Notes: generated by a model not told the origin, from the sequence alone. Positions 40,076 through 49,854 are shown, counted from the stretch's first letter. The stretch: DNA of 64,000 nt from Syntrophotalea acetylenica (GCF_001888165.1 NZ_CP015455.1:986001-1050000); one strand, 5' to 3'. Made by a program: numbers and translations.

Positions 40076-41095
40076 ATGCAGATCCTTGAAATGCTCAAAG
40101 AGATCAAAGTCGGGCGTATTGTCAAAGGTATTTGCCGCGAACATGGCATCTCGGATGCTACCTACTACAACTGGAAATTAAAATATGGCGACATGGAGGC
40201 CTCCAACATCAGGCGCCTCAAAGGTCCTGGGGAGGAGAATCACAAACTAAGGCAGATGTTTGTCGCTCTCAGCCTCGAAACCAGTACGTTCAATTATGTC
40301 ATCGGAAAAAAACTTTAACGCCGATAGAAAAACGCTTCCTGATCATTTACCTTCGTTAGGAACGCGCTTTAAGCTAACGAGCAGCTTGTCGGGCGCTTTC
40401 CTTGAGTCGATCTGTTTATGTTTATCGACCGGCCCCAAAAAGGACCAGCCTGTGATTTACCTGCTACAGGAACTTGCCGAAAAATATCCTCGCTATATCT
40501 TCAATAAACTCTTTGAACTCACCCGTTGGCGTGGCAATAGCTGGAACCACAAGCGTGTCTACAGTGTTTATTGCCATTTGGAACTGAATTTTTCCGCATG
40601 GGCATAAAGAGGTTGACGAACCGCAACCCGGAACCCTTGCCGGTACTAGCCTCGGTTATCCAGTGCTGGTACATCGACTTTATGAGCGATGTTCTTTGGT
40701 GTGGCCAGCGATTCAGAACATTCAACGTGCTGGATGACTTCAATCGCGAGGCACCTACTATTGATATAGATTTAAATTATCCTGCCCAACGCGTTATCCG
40801 CACGCTGGACCGGATAGCTGTCTGGCGAGGTTGTCCGGCAAAGTTGCGTCGGAGTTTATTTAGCTGAAACTTGCCATCTAGGCCGAAGATTACGATGTCG
40901 AACTAGGGTTCTTTATGCCCGGCCAGTGACTCAAGATTCATTTATCAAACCGATTATCGGACCTGTCGTAACGATGCCCCCGATTCATATGTCTTTCATC
41001 GACCATAAGGGGGGCGAGAAGGAGCCGACAACTGGATCATAGAATATAACGAAATCAGACCTCACGATTCGTTGGGAAAATTGGCGCCAAAAAAA
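40076..41095 (+). pseudogene. Degenerate IS3-family element (IS407-like group)
   Basis: OrfA (40076-40318) reads MQILEMLKEIKVGRIVKGIC with the HTH motif HGISDATYYNWKLKYG. OrfB fragments follow in shifting frames: KKDQPVIYLLQELAEKYPR near 40440, then the rve/DDE core QCWYIDFMSDVLWCGQRFRT and VLDDFNREAPTIDIDLN near 40655-40800, and later remains matching the PTQNSFIERFN and EYNE-x-RPHDSLG blocks up to ~41080. Multiple frameshifts and stops make it inactive. Confidence 0.8.
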
Positions 41096-41519
41096 TGTCT
41101 AGAAGCAAAATAACCGCCGGAGCTCTCTATTTATCGGTGGCCTTAAAAGAGAGAGCTTTGCAGCCTGACATACTCCACGTTTCATAGGGAGGAGTTTGTT
41201 TCTTTAGGGCGTGAGGGAAATCTTTTATGCGCGAGGTGGCTTTACTGATAGAGGGGGGAGCTAAAAAGGAAGTTTTTAGACCGAAGGAACAGGTCTAAAA
41301 GGGTAGACATTAGACGTCTAAGTAGCAGTTTTTAGTTACTTCGGTAAAAAGGCTTCTGAGACACGACGTTACTTCTTTTTGTTAACAAGGCAGTTTTTAG
41401 ACTCGACGAGGGGTATCTTGGGTGATTTTTTCGGTATGGAAAATTAGACACCAAATTATTCCCAGTTTTTGTTTAAGCCTTTTTTGAAAAATTGAGCGGT
41501 GTTGTCAAGGTAGTTGTTG
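41096..41519. other. AT-rich spacer with a cluster of hairpins and three AGTTTTTAG repeats
   Basis: No ORF. AGTTTTTAG occurs at 41271, 41327 and 41392. TTTTAGACC and GGTCTAAAA form a 9-bp hairpin near 41274, and TTAC-TTCG-GTAA another near 41335. Lies directly upstream of the group II intron. Confidence 0.45.
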
Positions 41520-43384
41520 GTGTGCCAAGAAGGTGAAGCCGCAGGATTTGGCTTAGCCATGCTGCACCAGTGATGAGGGATAGGCCCCTCGGTGTCGTCT
41601 ATCAGGAGGAGACACCAAACCACCCTGAGCTGCGGCCTAAAGAGCGACCGTGGTGAGCGTCATGGGAAAAGGCAGGAGGAAAAAAACTGTCAGGTATGAA
41701 ATACGGAGACGAACGCAAGTGAACCATCCAGGAAGTGTCGATAATTGTAAACGATGTCAAAACCGGGGTCTCGACAACACCCCAGGACAAGTCAGACGGC
41801 GACCTGAGTTTTGGTCTGGCGGCATCAGCATAGAGGTGGCGTGACCTTATTTCAGGCACTGGAGTGGAACTTGGGAAGCTGTCGTTCCGATGCTAAGGGA
41901 GCGGTTCAAGCGGAGAACCCGCAAGAGCCTGAGTACCAATGCGGAGCACAGTGGCGGAGTCATGCGTAGTAGCGATGAAGGAGTTGTAATGACTGTGGAG
42001 CAAAGGCATGACCTTATCCGGTTTTTGGGGATGCGACAATCGTGAAGCGGGAGGATCCTTTGCCCAAAGCCAAACCCTTTGAGATACCCAAGCGGGTTGT
42101 CTGGGAAGCTTGGAAACGCGTGGCCGCCAATAAAGGCGCACCGGGCGTGGATGAGAAGAGCATAGAGGCTTACCGGAGCTGCTTGGGCGATAATCTCTAT
42201 ACCTTGTGGAATCGGATGAGTTCGGGGAGTTATTATCCTCAACCGGTACGGCAGGTCTTAATACCCAAAGGGGAAGGAAATTTCCGCCCCCTGGGCATAC
42301 CGACTGTGGCCGATCGGACCGCTCAGATGGTCGTCAAGATGATACTCGAACCGAGGTTGGAGCGAGTATTTCACCCCTCATCCTATGGTTATCGTCCAAA
42401 GCGAAGTGCAAAGCAGGCGGTCGCGCAAGCGCGTCGTAACTGCTGGAACCATGACTGGGCGATCGACTTGGATATCAGGGCCTTCTTTGACACCATTGAC
42501 CATGAACTGATGATGCGTGCGGTAGAAAAGCACGTACCGGAGAAATGGATCCAACTCTACATCCAACGCTGGTTGGAGAGTGAAGTTGAGCTGGCAGATG
42601 GAACGATAGGAACACGGAACTGCGGAACTCCGCAGGGTGGTGTCATCAGCCCACTGCTGGCGAATCTCTACCTGCACTATGCCTTTGATCACTGGATGCA
42701 GCGGAATCATCCGGCCATACCGTTTGAGCGGTACGCGGATGATGTGCTCTGCCACTGTCGAAGTCAGAAGGAGGCTGAGGCGCTCTTAGAAGCGCTACGA
42801 GAAAGACTGTCCGATTGCAGGCTGGAGCTACACCCGGCAAAGACGAAACTGGTCTACTGCAAGGATGGGAAGCGAAGGGCAAAGTATGCCCATACCCGCT
42901 TTGATTTCCTCGGATTCAGCTTTCATGGACGAACCGTACAGGACAGGCGCGGGAACCTTTTTACGGGTTTCAATCCAGCAGTGAGCCGAAAGGCACTGAA
43001 ACGGATGAACCAAGCAGTCCGAGACCTCAAAATCCACCGTAGAACGAGCTTAACTCTTCAAGAGTTGGCTGCCCTCCTCAATCCAATGGTACGAGGATGG
43101 GTGGGATACTATGGAACCTTCTACCCAGAACCGCTGCGACGGTTTCTGGTTAGACTGGATCTGAGACTAGGACGCTGGGCAAGGAAGAAGTACAAGACCT
43201 TGCGAAGGAGAAAGCAGCGCTCATGGGCATGGCTCAAGCGCTGCAGAAAGTCTTCCCCGCGGTTGTTTGTACATTGGGAATATTTGTTCTCATAAGGCGA
43301 TGGATAAGAAGAGCCGGATGAAGCGAGAGTTTCACGTCCGGTTCTGTGAGGGCCTGAGGGGGAGGTTCCTTCGGGCTACTCGAC
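41520..43384 (+). mobile_element. Group II intron, apparently complete
   Basis: The 5' end begins GTGTGCC at 41520, in the GUGYG form of group II introns. A maturase/reverse transcriptase ORF sits in domain IV. Domain V is seen at ~43311-43346 (GAGCCGGATGAAGCG...CGTCCGGTTC) and domain VI follows, ending CTACTCGAC at 43384. Boundaries are inferred from these consensus ends. About 1.87 kb. The flanking exon sequence is AT-rich with no gene recognised, so insertion seems to be in noncoding or decayed DNA. Confidence 0.85.
42042..43295 (+). CDS. ltrA: Group II intron reverse transcriptase/maturase
   Basis: 417 residues from GTG 42042. RT blocks are intact: IPKGEGNFRPLGIPTVADR, SSYGYRPKRSAKQAV, DIRAFFDTIDH, GTPQGGVISPLLANLYL and catalytic YADD at 231-234. 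The C-terminal maturase (GIIM/X) domain reads NPMVRGWVGYYGTFYPEPLR. There is no HNH endonuclease domain, as in several bacterial intron classes. It splices the intron RNA and copies it into DNA targets. No frameshift is present. Confidence 0.93.
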   Translation: MKREDPLPKAKPFEIPKRVVWEAWKRVAANKGAPGVDEKSIEAYRSCLGDNLYTLWNRMSSGSYYPQPVRQVLIPKGEGNFRPLGIPTVADRTAQMVVKMILEPRLERVFHPSSYGYRPKRSAKQAVAQARRNCWNHDWAIDLDIRAFFDTIDHELMMRAVEKHVPEKWIQLYIQRWLESEVELADGTIGTRNCGTPQGGVISPLLANLYLHYAFDHWMQRNHPAIPFERYADDVLCHCRSQKEAEALLEALRERLSDCRLELHPAKTKLVYCKDGKRRAKYAHTRFDFLGFSFHGRTVQDRRGNLFTGFNPAVSRKALKRMNQAVRDLKIHRRTSLTLQELAALLNPMVRGWVGYYGTFYPEPLRRFLVRLDLRLGRWARKKYKTLRRRKQRSWAWLKRCRKSSPRLFVHWEYLFS

Positions 43385-43789
43385 CTCCTGTTGATTACGC
43401 AGTCTTATTGCAAAGGTCGCCTTCGGGTGGCCTTTTTGGTTAAGGGGGTAACCGTACAGTTCCGATTGTTCCCCAGTTGCGAGTTTGACAGGGCCAGCTA
43501 CCAGAGTTCCTTTGCGGGGCTAACTTGTAAAGTTCTTGGCGTTTGTTCAGCCTACCTTTTCCCTAACCAGCGGTCGGGGTGCTGGTGGTCGGCTTGAACA
43601 GGAAGTGGGAGGCCGGGGTCAGAGAACACCGTTTGAAGATACGCTCTTTAACTATTAGCACCTTGCTCACCACCGTTTTTAGTTTGTCCTAGGCCCTCTT
43701 GCAGCAAGCCCTTCTGTAGAACGAGAAAGCCTGAACGTGGGCATCTAGAACCATCCCCAATCTCTCACACAAATAAGCTAGGCAAAAAA
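43385..43789. other. Spacer after the intron, with a terminator-like hairpin
   Basis: Contains AAAGGTCGCC-TTCG-GGTGGCCTTTTT (43412-43437), an intrinsic-terminator shape with two G-U pairs. The rest has no gene that I recognise; a short open stretch at 43391-43597 crosses the hairpin and is not credible. Confidence 0.55.
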
Positions 43790-43990
43790 CTTGCGACTAT
43801 GACAACAGCGGAACTGGCGACCTTGATCTGGACCTTTCCACCTCTCAGCTCGACCGGTTCATAGCTCCAGTCGAATTGAAACCCCTCTTCCGGCGCAAAA
43901 TCCAAGGGAACGAACGCCATGCTCGCCCCATTGATCTGCTGTCGCCATTTTTTGTCCCATAAGGTCTCACGTCAAACAGTGTTGCAGATA
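43790..43990 (-). pseudogene. IS21-family IstA fragment
   Basis: Minus-strand translation reads AFVPLDFAPEEGFQFDWSYEP followed by VELRGGKVQIKVA, the conserved IstA block around the first catalytic Asp of the rve domain. Truncated at both ends. It lies about 340 bp before the acetylene hydratase cassette and may mark how it arrived. Confidence 0.7.
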
Positions 43991-43991
43991 A

Positions 43992-44060
43992 AGGTTGACA
44001 CGGAAAAGTAACACCTGATAGTTTGTTAGTTATCCAACCAAAGTTGGTTATCCAACCAAA
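43992..44060 (+). promoter_or_regulatory. Promoter-like element with inverted repeats, left copy
   Basis: TTGACA (43995) and GATAGT (44017) are spaced 16 bp. Immediately after come TTGGTT-ATCC-AACCAA and CCAACC-AAAC-GGTTGG, overlapping perfect inverted repeats. The first 51 bp match 49432-49482 at 41 positions. Could be a regulated promoter for the outer-membrane gene 270 bp downstream, or an IS terminus. Confidence 0.5.
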
Positions 44061-44328
44061 CGGTTGGCCAGCTAAGCCTAGAGGTTGTGTCCCGATAAAT
44101 AACAAGAAAGCGCGCCTGCTGAAAGCGGGCAATTTTGTGGGTTTGGCTGGTTCGCGGCGGATGCGGAAGGAAGGAGGTGGCGGCGAGAAGATAAAGGGAT
44201 GGCAGAACTGGTTGTCGCTGACAGGCTGCCGGAGGGTTTCTGGAGTGCTTAGAAGGATATGAAACTTTCTTGTTTGTCTGGTTGGTAATTGATGGAAGGT
44301 CAATTCAAGAAATGGAGTGGGTTATCAA

Positions 44329-45201
44329 ATGGCTGTGAAAACTTTGAAAAGCTTTCTGTTTGTAGTAGTGGCGCTGTGCGGTCTAAGTCTTGTCGGTAAT
44401 GTGGACACTGCTCGTGCTGGACTGATTCCCTATAGTTTCATTCAACCTCACGATTTTCAGCTTCCGATAGGGAAGGAAGTTCCGGCTGGTGGCCTCGATT
44501 TGTATGTTTCCTATAACACCTATAGGGAAGAGGGAAAAGCTTGGGATGGTGACAGTGGTACTCGGAGCGTGTTTCTAAACCTTAACCGCTACATACACGT
44601 ATGGACGGTCGAAGGATTGGATAACTGGAGCTTTCTTACCGAGGGTGTAGTTGGTCTCGGAAGGGTGCTGACTAAAGACGATAATAGCGAAACTGGGCTG
44701 CTGGATACAATGGTCGGTGGTGCCGCTGCGTATAGAACGGGTAACTGGACAAGCGTCCTTGAATACTTTCTGTTCATGCCTACCGGTAGCGATGAGCTGT
44801 CTTCGAATTCCTGGAACCACAGCCTTACCTATCTGACAAACTACCACGTAGGTGCTTTCACTTTTGACGGTTCCGTAGGTTACCAGCTTAAGGGGGACAG
44901 CAAGGTAGGCGGTACTCACATTGAGCAAGGAGACACCTTTTACGTTAATACTGTTTTTGCTTACAAGTTTCAGGACCTCATAGAGCCTTACATTAAGGTT
45001 GATTACCAGACAACCGAGTCTGGAAAGAATAAGAATACCGGCGATTCTATTTCCAGCCAGGATGAGCTTGCTGTGGGGATTGGTAACCACTTCACGTTAA
45101 GCGACAGACTGACTCTTGCGCTGTCGTATGAAAAAGGCGTTTCGGGAAGAAATACGACTAAAACAAATGCCGGTTGGGCTCGCTTTATCTGGGTTTTCTA
45201 A
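44329..45201 (+). CDS. Putative outer membrane beta-barrel protein (MetA-pathway/transporter-like)
   Basis: 290 residues. A Sec signal (LKSFLFVVVALCGLSLVG, cleavage likely after ARA) is followed by alternating amphipathic strands rich in aromatic girdle residues, and the last residue is Phe, as expected for an outer-membrane barrel. Overall pattern (GGLDLYVSYNTYREEG; LVGLGRVLTKDD-like turn; FMPTGSDELSSNSWNH) resembles the phenol/meta-pathway OMP family thought to pass hydrophobic compounds. Directly upstream of acetylene hydratase (166 bp) in the same orientation; a role in acetylene entry is attractive but unproven, since acetylene also diffuses. ATG 44329 has GGAG 11 nt upstream; GTG 44317 is the alternative. 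Confidence 0.7.
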   Translation: MAVKTLKSFLFVVVALCGLSLVGNVDTARAGLIPYSFIQPHDFQLPIGKEVPAGGLDLYVSYNTYREEGKAWDGDSGTRSVFLNLNRYIHVWTVEGLDNWSFLTEGVVGLGRVLTKDDNSETGLLDTMVGGAAAYRTGNWTSVLEYFLFMPTGSDELSSNSWNHSLTYLTNYHVGAFTFDGSVGYQLKGDSKVGGTHIEQGDTFYVNTVFAYKFQDLIEPYIKVDYQTTESGKNKNTGDSISSQDELAVGIGNHFTLSDRLTLALSYEKGVSGRNTTKTNAGWARFIWVF

Positions 45202-45367
45202 CGTTTGTTTAGGCAGCGTAACGTTGAGTCCGGGCGGGAGTCTGCTGTCGTTAGACTGTCGTTCTTGGGCTCTTGGGAAGAGAAGTCAATTATTTTTTTA
45301 ACTCAACAAAAAGGTACTTGGGTCGGAGGGTAGTCCTGTTGACCCGCTAAGCACTAGGAGGTACAAA

Positions 45368-47560
45368 ATGGCTAGCAAGAAGCACGTTGTCTGTCAGTCC
45401 TGCGACATTAATTGTGTTGTAGAGGCTGAAGTGAAGGCTGACGGTAAGATCCAAACAAAGAGTATCTCAGAGCCTCACCCGACAACTCCCCCCAATAGTA
45501 TTTGTATGAAGTCGGTGAATGCGGACACGATCAGGACTCATAAGGATCGTGTGCTCTATCCTCTGAAAAACGTGGGTAGTAAGAGGGGAGAGCAAAGGTG
45601 GGAGCGAATCAGTTGGGACCAGGCATTGGATGAAATTGCCGAAAAGTTGAAAAAGATTATAGCGAAATACGGTCCGGAGTCCCTTGGTGTAAGCCAGACT
45701 GAGATTAATCAGCAAAGCGAATATGGAACGCTCCGGAGATTCATGAATCTCTTGGGTAGCCCGAACTGGACTGCCGCCATGTATATGTGTATCGGGAATA
45801 CAGCCGGAGTTCATAGAGTAACTCATGGAAGTTACTCTTTTGCGAGTTTTGCCGACTCTAATTGCCTTTTGTTCATTGGTAAAAATCTCAGTAATCATAA
45901 TTGGGTCTCCCAGTTCAATGACCTTAAGGCTGCTTTAAAAAGAGGCTGCAAGCTTATTGTGCTTGATCCGCGCAGAACCAAGGTCGCAGAGATGGCGGAT
46001 ATTTGGCTTCCTCTTCGGTATGGAACAGATGCAGCTCTATTTCTCGGGATGATTAACGTTATCATCAATGAACAGTTGTACGACAAAGAGTTTGTTGAAA
46101 ACTGGTGTGTTGGGTTTGAAGAGCTTAAAGAACGGGTTCAGGAATATCCTTTAGACAAAGTTGCGGAAATAACCGGATGCGATGCTGGAGAAATCAGGAA
46201 AGCGGCTGTTATGTTCGCAACTGAGAGTCCCGCATCCATACCTTGGGCTGTTTCAACTGATATGCAGAAAAATAGTTGTTCGGCGATCCGCGCCCAATGT
46301 ATTTTAAGGGCAATTGTCGGCAGCTTTGTGAATGGAGCGGAGATTTTGGGGGCCCCTCATTCGGATCTGGTGCCCATTTCCAAAATTCAGATGCACGAAG
46401 CACTGCCTGAAGAAAAGAAAAAACTTCAGCTCGGTACAGAGACGTACCCGTTCCTTACATACACGGGGATGAGCGCGTTGGAAGAGCCGTCAGAAAGAGT
46501 GTATGGGGTGAAATATTTCCATAATATGGGCGCGTTTATGGCCAACCCGACTGCTCTTTTTACGGCTATGGCTACCGAAAAACCGTATCCTGTAAAGGCC
46601 TTTTTTGCGCTCGCCAGCAATGCGCTGATGGGCTATGCAAATCAGCAAAACGCACTTAAGGGCCTCATGAATCAGGATTTGGTTGTTTGTTATGATCAGT
46701 TCATGACGCCTACAGCGCAGCTTGCCGATTATGTTCTCCCTGGTGACCACTGGCTGGAGAGGCCTGTTGTCCAGCCGAATTGGGAGGGCATTCCTTTCGG
46801 CAATACTTCCCAGCAAGTTGTCGAACCGGCTGGCGAAGCCAAGGATGAGTATTACTTCATCCGAGAGCTGGCCGTCAGGATGGGCCTTGAAGAGCATTTC
46901 CCATGGAAGGACCGGCTTGAATTGATCAACTATAGGATAAGCCCGACTGGTATGGAGTGGGAAGAGTACCAGAAACAATACACCTATATGTCTAAGCTGC
47001 CTGATTACTTTGGACCGGAGGGGGTAGGCGTAGCGACTCCATCAGGAAAAGTTGAGCTGTATTCAAGTGTATTTGAAAAGCTTGGTTATGATCCATTGCC
47101 GTACTACCATGAGCCGCTGCAGACTGAAATAAGTGATCCGGAACTTGCGAAGGAATATCCTTTAATCCTTTTTGCTGGTCTGCGTGAAGATTCAAACTTT
47201 CAATCGTGTTATCACCAGCCTGGGATACTTAGAGACGCAGAGCCCGATCCTGTTGCCTTGCTTCATCCAAAAACTGCGCAGTCCCTTGGACTTCCCTCCG
47301 GCGAATGGATCTGGGTTGAGACAACTCATGGGAGGTTGAAGTTGCTCCTCAAGCATGATGGTGCGCAGCCGGAAGGTACGATAAGAATACCCCATGGACG
47401 GTGGTGCCCTGAACAGGAAGGGGGGCCTGAGACTGGATTTAGTGGAGCCATGCTGCATAATGATGCCATGGTATTAAGTGATGATGACTGGAATCTCGAT
47501 CCGGAGCAGGGTTTGCCAAATCTTAGAGGCGGTATTCTTGCGAAGGCATATAAATGCTGA
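45368..47560 (+). CDS. ahy: Acetylene hydratase (tungsten, bis-MGD, [4Fe-4S])
   Basis: 730 residues, recognised as the acetylene hydratase of Pelobacter acetylenicus. It hydrates acetylene to acetaldehyde, a non-redox reaction, although it belongs to the DMSO-reductase family. Visible key residues: [4Fe-4S] ligands C9, C12, C16 and C46; catalytic Asp D13 within CQSCDINC; K48 near the cluster; tungsten ligand C141 followed by I142 (YMCIGNT); bis-MGD-binding blocks ESLGVSQTEIN, LDPRRTKVAEMAD and the C-terminal molydop_binding domain (about 600-730). No Tat signal, hence cytoplasmic. AGGAGG sits 6 nt before the ATG. No maturation or tungstate-transport genes adjoin; these must lie elsewhere. Codon third positions are AT-richer than in the flanking core genes, consistent with transfer on the island. 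Confidence 0.97.
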   Translation: MASKKHVVCQSCDINCVVEAEVKADGKIQTKSISEPHPTTPPNSICMKSVNADTIRTHKDRVLYPLKNVGSKRGEQRWERISWDQALDEIAEKLKKIIAKYGPESLGVSQTEINQQSEYGTLRRFMNLLGSPNWTAAMYMCIGNTAGVHRVTHGSYSFASFADSNCLLFIGKNLSNHNWVSQFNDLKAALKRGCKLIVLDPRRTKVAEMADIWLPLRYGTDAALFLGMINVIINEQLYDKEFVENWCVGFEELKERVQEYPLDKVAEITGCDAGEIRKAAVMFATESPASIPWAVSTDMQKNSCSAIRAQCILRAIVGSFVNGAEILGAPHSDLVPISKIQMHEALPEEKKKLQLGTETYPFLTYTGMSALEEPSERVYGVKYFHNMGAFMANPTALFTAMATEKPYPVKAFFALASNALMGYANQQNALKGLMNQDLVVCYDQFMTPTAQLADYVLPGDHWLERPVVQPNWEGIPFGNTSQQVVEPAGEAKDEYYFIRELAVRMGLEEHFPWKDRLELINYRISPTGMEWEEYQKQYTYMSKLPDYFGPEGVGVATPSGKVELYSSVFEKLGYDPLPYYHEPLQTEISDPELAKEYPLILFAGLREDSNFQSCYHQPGILRDAEPDPVALLHPKTAQSLGLPSGEWIWVETTHGRLKLLLKHDGAQPEGTIRIPHGRWCPEQEGGPETGFSGAMLHNDAMVLSDDDWNLDPEQGLPNLRGGILAKAYKC

Positions 47561-48169
47561 AAAAGGCTTGTGGATAGGTAGGTGGGGTATTGCAGCAGGC
47601 TGCCAGTCGATCGATTTTACGTGCCGAGCGTTTGATGAGTGAGGCGGATTGTGCAGATTTTCTGCCGGAGGTAGACCGCCGGCTTGCAGGATTGGTTCTC
47701 ATTCTTTGAGTTACAGGATGTTCTGGTAAATCGGATTTCTTGGAAACCACCCCACTTCGGTGGCCATGCCTTCTCCTTCAGAAAGGATACTTTGTGTTTG
47801 GGGGAGGCATGGTCACTACCCTTACTTTGTTGAGGCAGATGAGTGATCACCCTATTGGCAAAATTAGTGCTTACGTGTCAGGTCCCGCATGATTCCTGAC
47901 CTGTTTATGGAAAAGTTCCATTTTCTTTTTTTGCCAATCTTTTCGACAGTAAACAACGCATAGATTTCTAACGTCCCGTAGGGTTTCATGTTTGGGAGGA
48001 TGCTGCGATAAAAGGGAATTCGTCATTAATAACCGGCATTATCCTCGTTGGCGGATAGAACCGTCGTATGGGAACCGATAGGGCATTCCTAAAAATCGAA
48101 GGCATTTCCCTTTTTAAACGGGTCCTCCAAGTTATGGAGTGACCTGCCCCACCTGATAGGTCTACTTCG
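47561..48169. other. Spacer after acetylene hydratase
   Basis: About 600 bp with short overlapping minus-strand open stretches but no ribosome sites or recognisable family. Probably fragments of mobile DNA; TCAGGTCCCGCATGATTCCTGACCTG near 47880 is a modest inverted repeat (AGGTC...GACCT). Confidence 0.45.
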
Positions 48170-49243
48170 AATGTTAGTGTAGCGCAACCCTGTCGGTTTC
48201 CAATGCCGCTGCTTGAATAGGCAGCGGCATTATTGTTTCGGGTACTGGTGGACGGTAGCCGAGCGAACTGTGTGGACGGATTGTGTTGTAATGTCATCGC
48301 CACTGTTCAATCAGAATCTTGTCCTCCTTGAGGGTATAGAAAATCTCCCCATTGAGCAACTCATCCCTCAGTTTACCGTTGAAGGATTCATTGTAACCGT
48401 TCTCCCAAGGGCTGCCTGGCTCAATGAATAACGTCTTGGCCCCGAGACGCTCCAACCAGCCCCTGACCAGCTTTGCCGTAAATTCTGCGCCATTATCAGG
48501 CCGGATGTAGCCAGGCGTCCCTTGATGCAGAAACAGGTCAGACACTGTCTCCACCACATCGTTCGAGTTAAGTTTTGATCAACCCGCATGGCCAGGTACT
48601 CCCGGCTGTATTCGTCAATCACGGTCAGCATCCGGAAGACTTTGCCATCGTGCGTTCGATCCTGGACAAAGTCATAGGCCCAGACATGATTTCGATATTC
48701 GGGTCGCTTGCGAATACAGGACCCGTCATTGAGCCAGAGTCGGCCTCGTTTTGGTTGTTTCTGTGGGACCTTTAGTCCCTCCCGTCGCCAGATCCGTTCT
48801 ACCCGCTTGTGGTTGACCGTCTATCCGCCATGTTGAATGAGGGCGGTAATACGCCGATAGCCATAGCTGCCATATTGACTGGCCAATTCAATAATGGCTG
48901 CTGTCAGCGAGCCTTCGTCTTCTCGTGGCTGGGGTGGTCGTCTCTGTACGGATCGGTTGTTGGCCTAAGACGCGACATGCCCGCCGCTCCGAGATACGTA
49001 ATCTTTCCTGAACGGCATTCACGCAGGCCCGGCGACGCTCAGGACTTAGAAGTTTCCCTTGGCTGCTTCCTGCAGTATCAAAGTGCTCATCCCGCCATAC
49101 TCTTTGCGCCAGCGGTAATAAGGCACTTCACTCACTCCGATTGCTTTGATTGCTTGAGCCACGGTCTGACCTTGACCGATCAAAATGTCTTCTTCACGCA
49201 GTTTGGAAATGATCTCTTTGGGACGGTAACGTTTCTTCGCCAT
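48170..49243 (-). pseudogene. Degenerate IS3-family element, minus strand
   Basis: OrfA begins at 49243 (MAKKRYRPKEIISKLREED...GVSEVPYYRWRKEYGG). OrfB remains are spread over three frames: VIDEYSREYLAMRVDQNLTR near 48600, PDNGAEFTAKLVRGWLERL and PGSPWENGYNESFNGKLRDE near 48360-48500, and the ending HYNTIRPHSSLGYRPPVPET near 48250. The DDE motif is broken up by frameshifts. Similar in family to the element at 40076 but in opposite orientation. Confidence 0.85.
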
Positions 49244-49431
49244 GTTCTTCCTCCTTGTCAAATCCGGTCTTGGGACTTAACACAAAAATGGACCGATTTG
49301 CTGGGAGAAGGTAACAAGTGCTGAGGTGGATCAATTTGGGTCGATGATTGCCCTCGAAGGTGGGGAGGTTTTGGATGGCAATTAACAAATAAGGTCAAAA
49401 AGGGACATTTTTGCATGCCGATTGAAAAAAT

Positions 49432-49482
49432 AGGTTGACTCGGGAAAGCAGGGCCTGATAGTGTGTTGGTCAACCAACCAAA
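49432..49482 (+). promoter_or_regulatory. Promoter-like element with inverted repeat, right copy
   Basis: TTGACT (49435), 16-bp spacer, GATAGT (49457), then TTGGT-CA-ACCAA. 80% identical over 51 bp to 43992-44042. It lies about 40 bp before the first of the two tandem noncoding units. Confidence 0.5.
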
Positions 49483-49520
49483 TTTGTTTTAAGTTTGTTG
49501 TTTGCGAAGGTATTTGGTTC

Positions 49521-49697
49521 TGTATTGAATAGTTTGTAAACCAAGTAGTTGCAGTGCAGCAAGAACCGTTTTGTTCGACCTAGATATAGCTTTTAGAATT
49601 ATCAAGTAGTTGAGTAGCCTCCGCACATGAAAAGCTAGTCTTTACCTCCTTGGAATCCCAAGTGGGGGGACCTCCTCTCTCCCCACTTGGATCTTTT
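49521..49697 (+). ncRNA. Tandem noncoding element, unit 1
   Basis: Shares with unit 2 the blocks TGTATTGAATAGTTTGT, AGTTGC, CCTAGATAT, TAGTTGAGTA and AAAAGCTAGTCT in the same order and similar spacing. It ends in CCAAGTGGGG / CCCCACTTGG (10-bp stem) followed by ATCTTTTTT, a good intrinsic terminator. A competing CTTGG-AATC-CCAAG hairpin overlaps the terminator's left arm. No ORF. Candidate sRNA or leader RNA; no known family recognised. Confidence 0.55.
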
Positions 49698-49854
49698 TTG
49701 ACTAGCGGTTAAGGCTTTAGAAAGTTTGTTTTAACTTTTTCTAGAGGTGTGCAGGTCGAGTCATGAGCTTTCAAGTTACATGGTTGTTCATAGCGAAGGC
49801 AAAATGCTCTAACAGTAAATTGTTGAGTTTGTTTTTTGTAGGAATATTGAATCA

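Noticed and set aside
41265-41405. CRISPR array
   Set aside because: Repeats are only 9 bp, spacing is uneven, and no cas genes exist in the window.
45202-45367. Moco/tungsten-cofactor riboswitch ahead of acetylene hydratase
   Set aside because: Only a weak GGGTC...GACCC pairing is present and none of the conserved Moco-motif structure could be identified.
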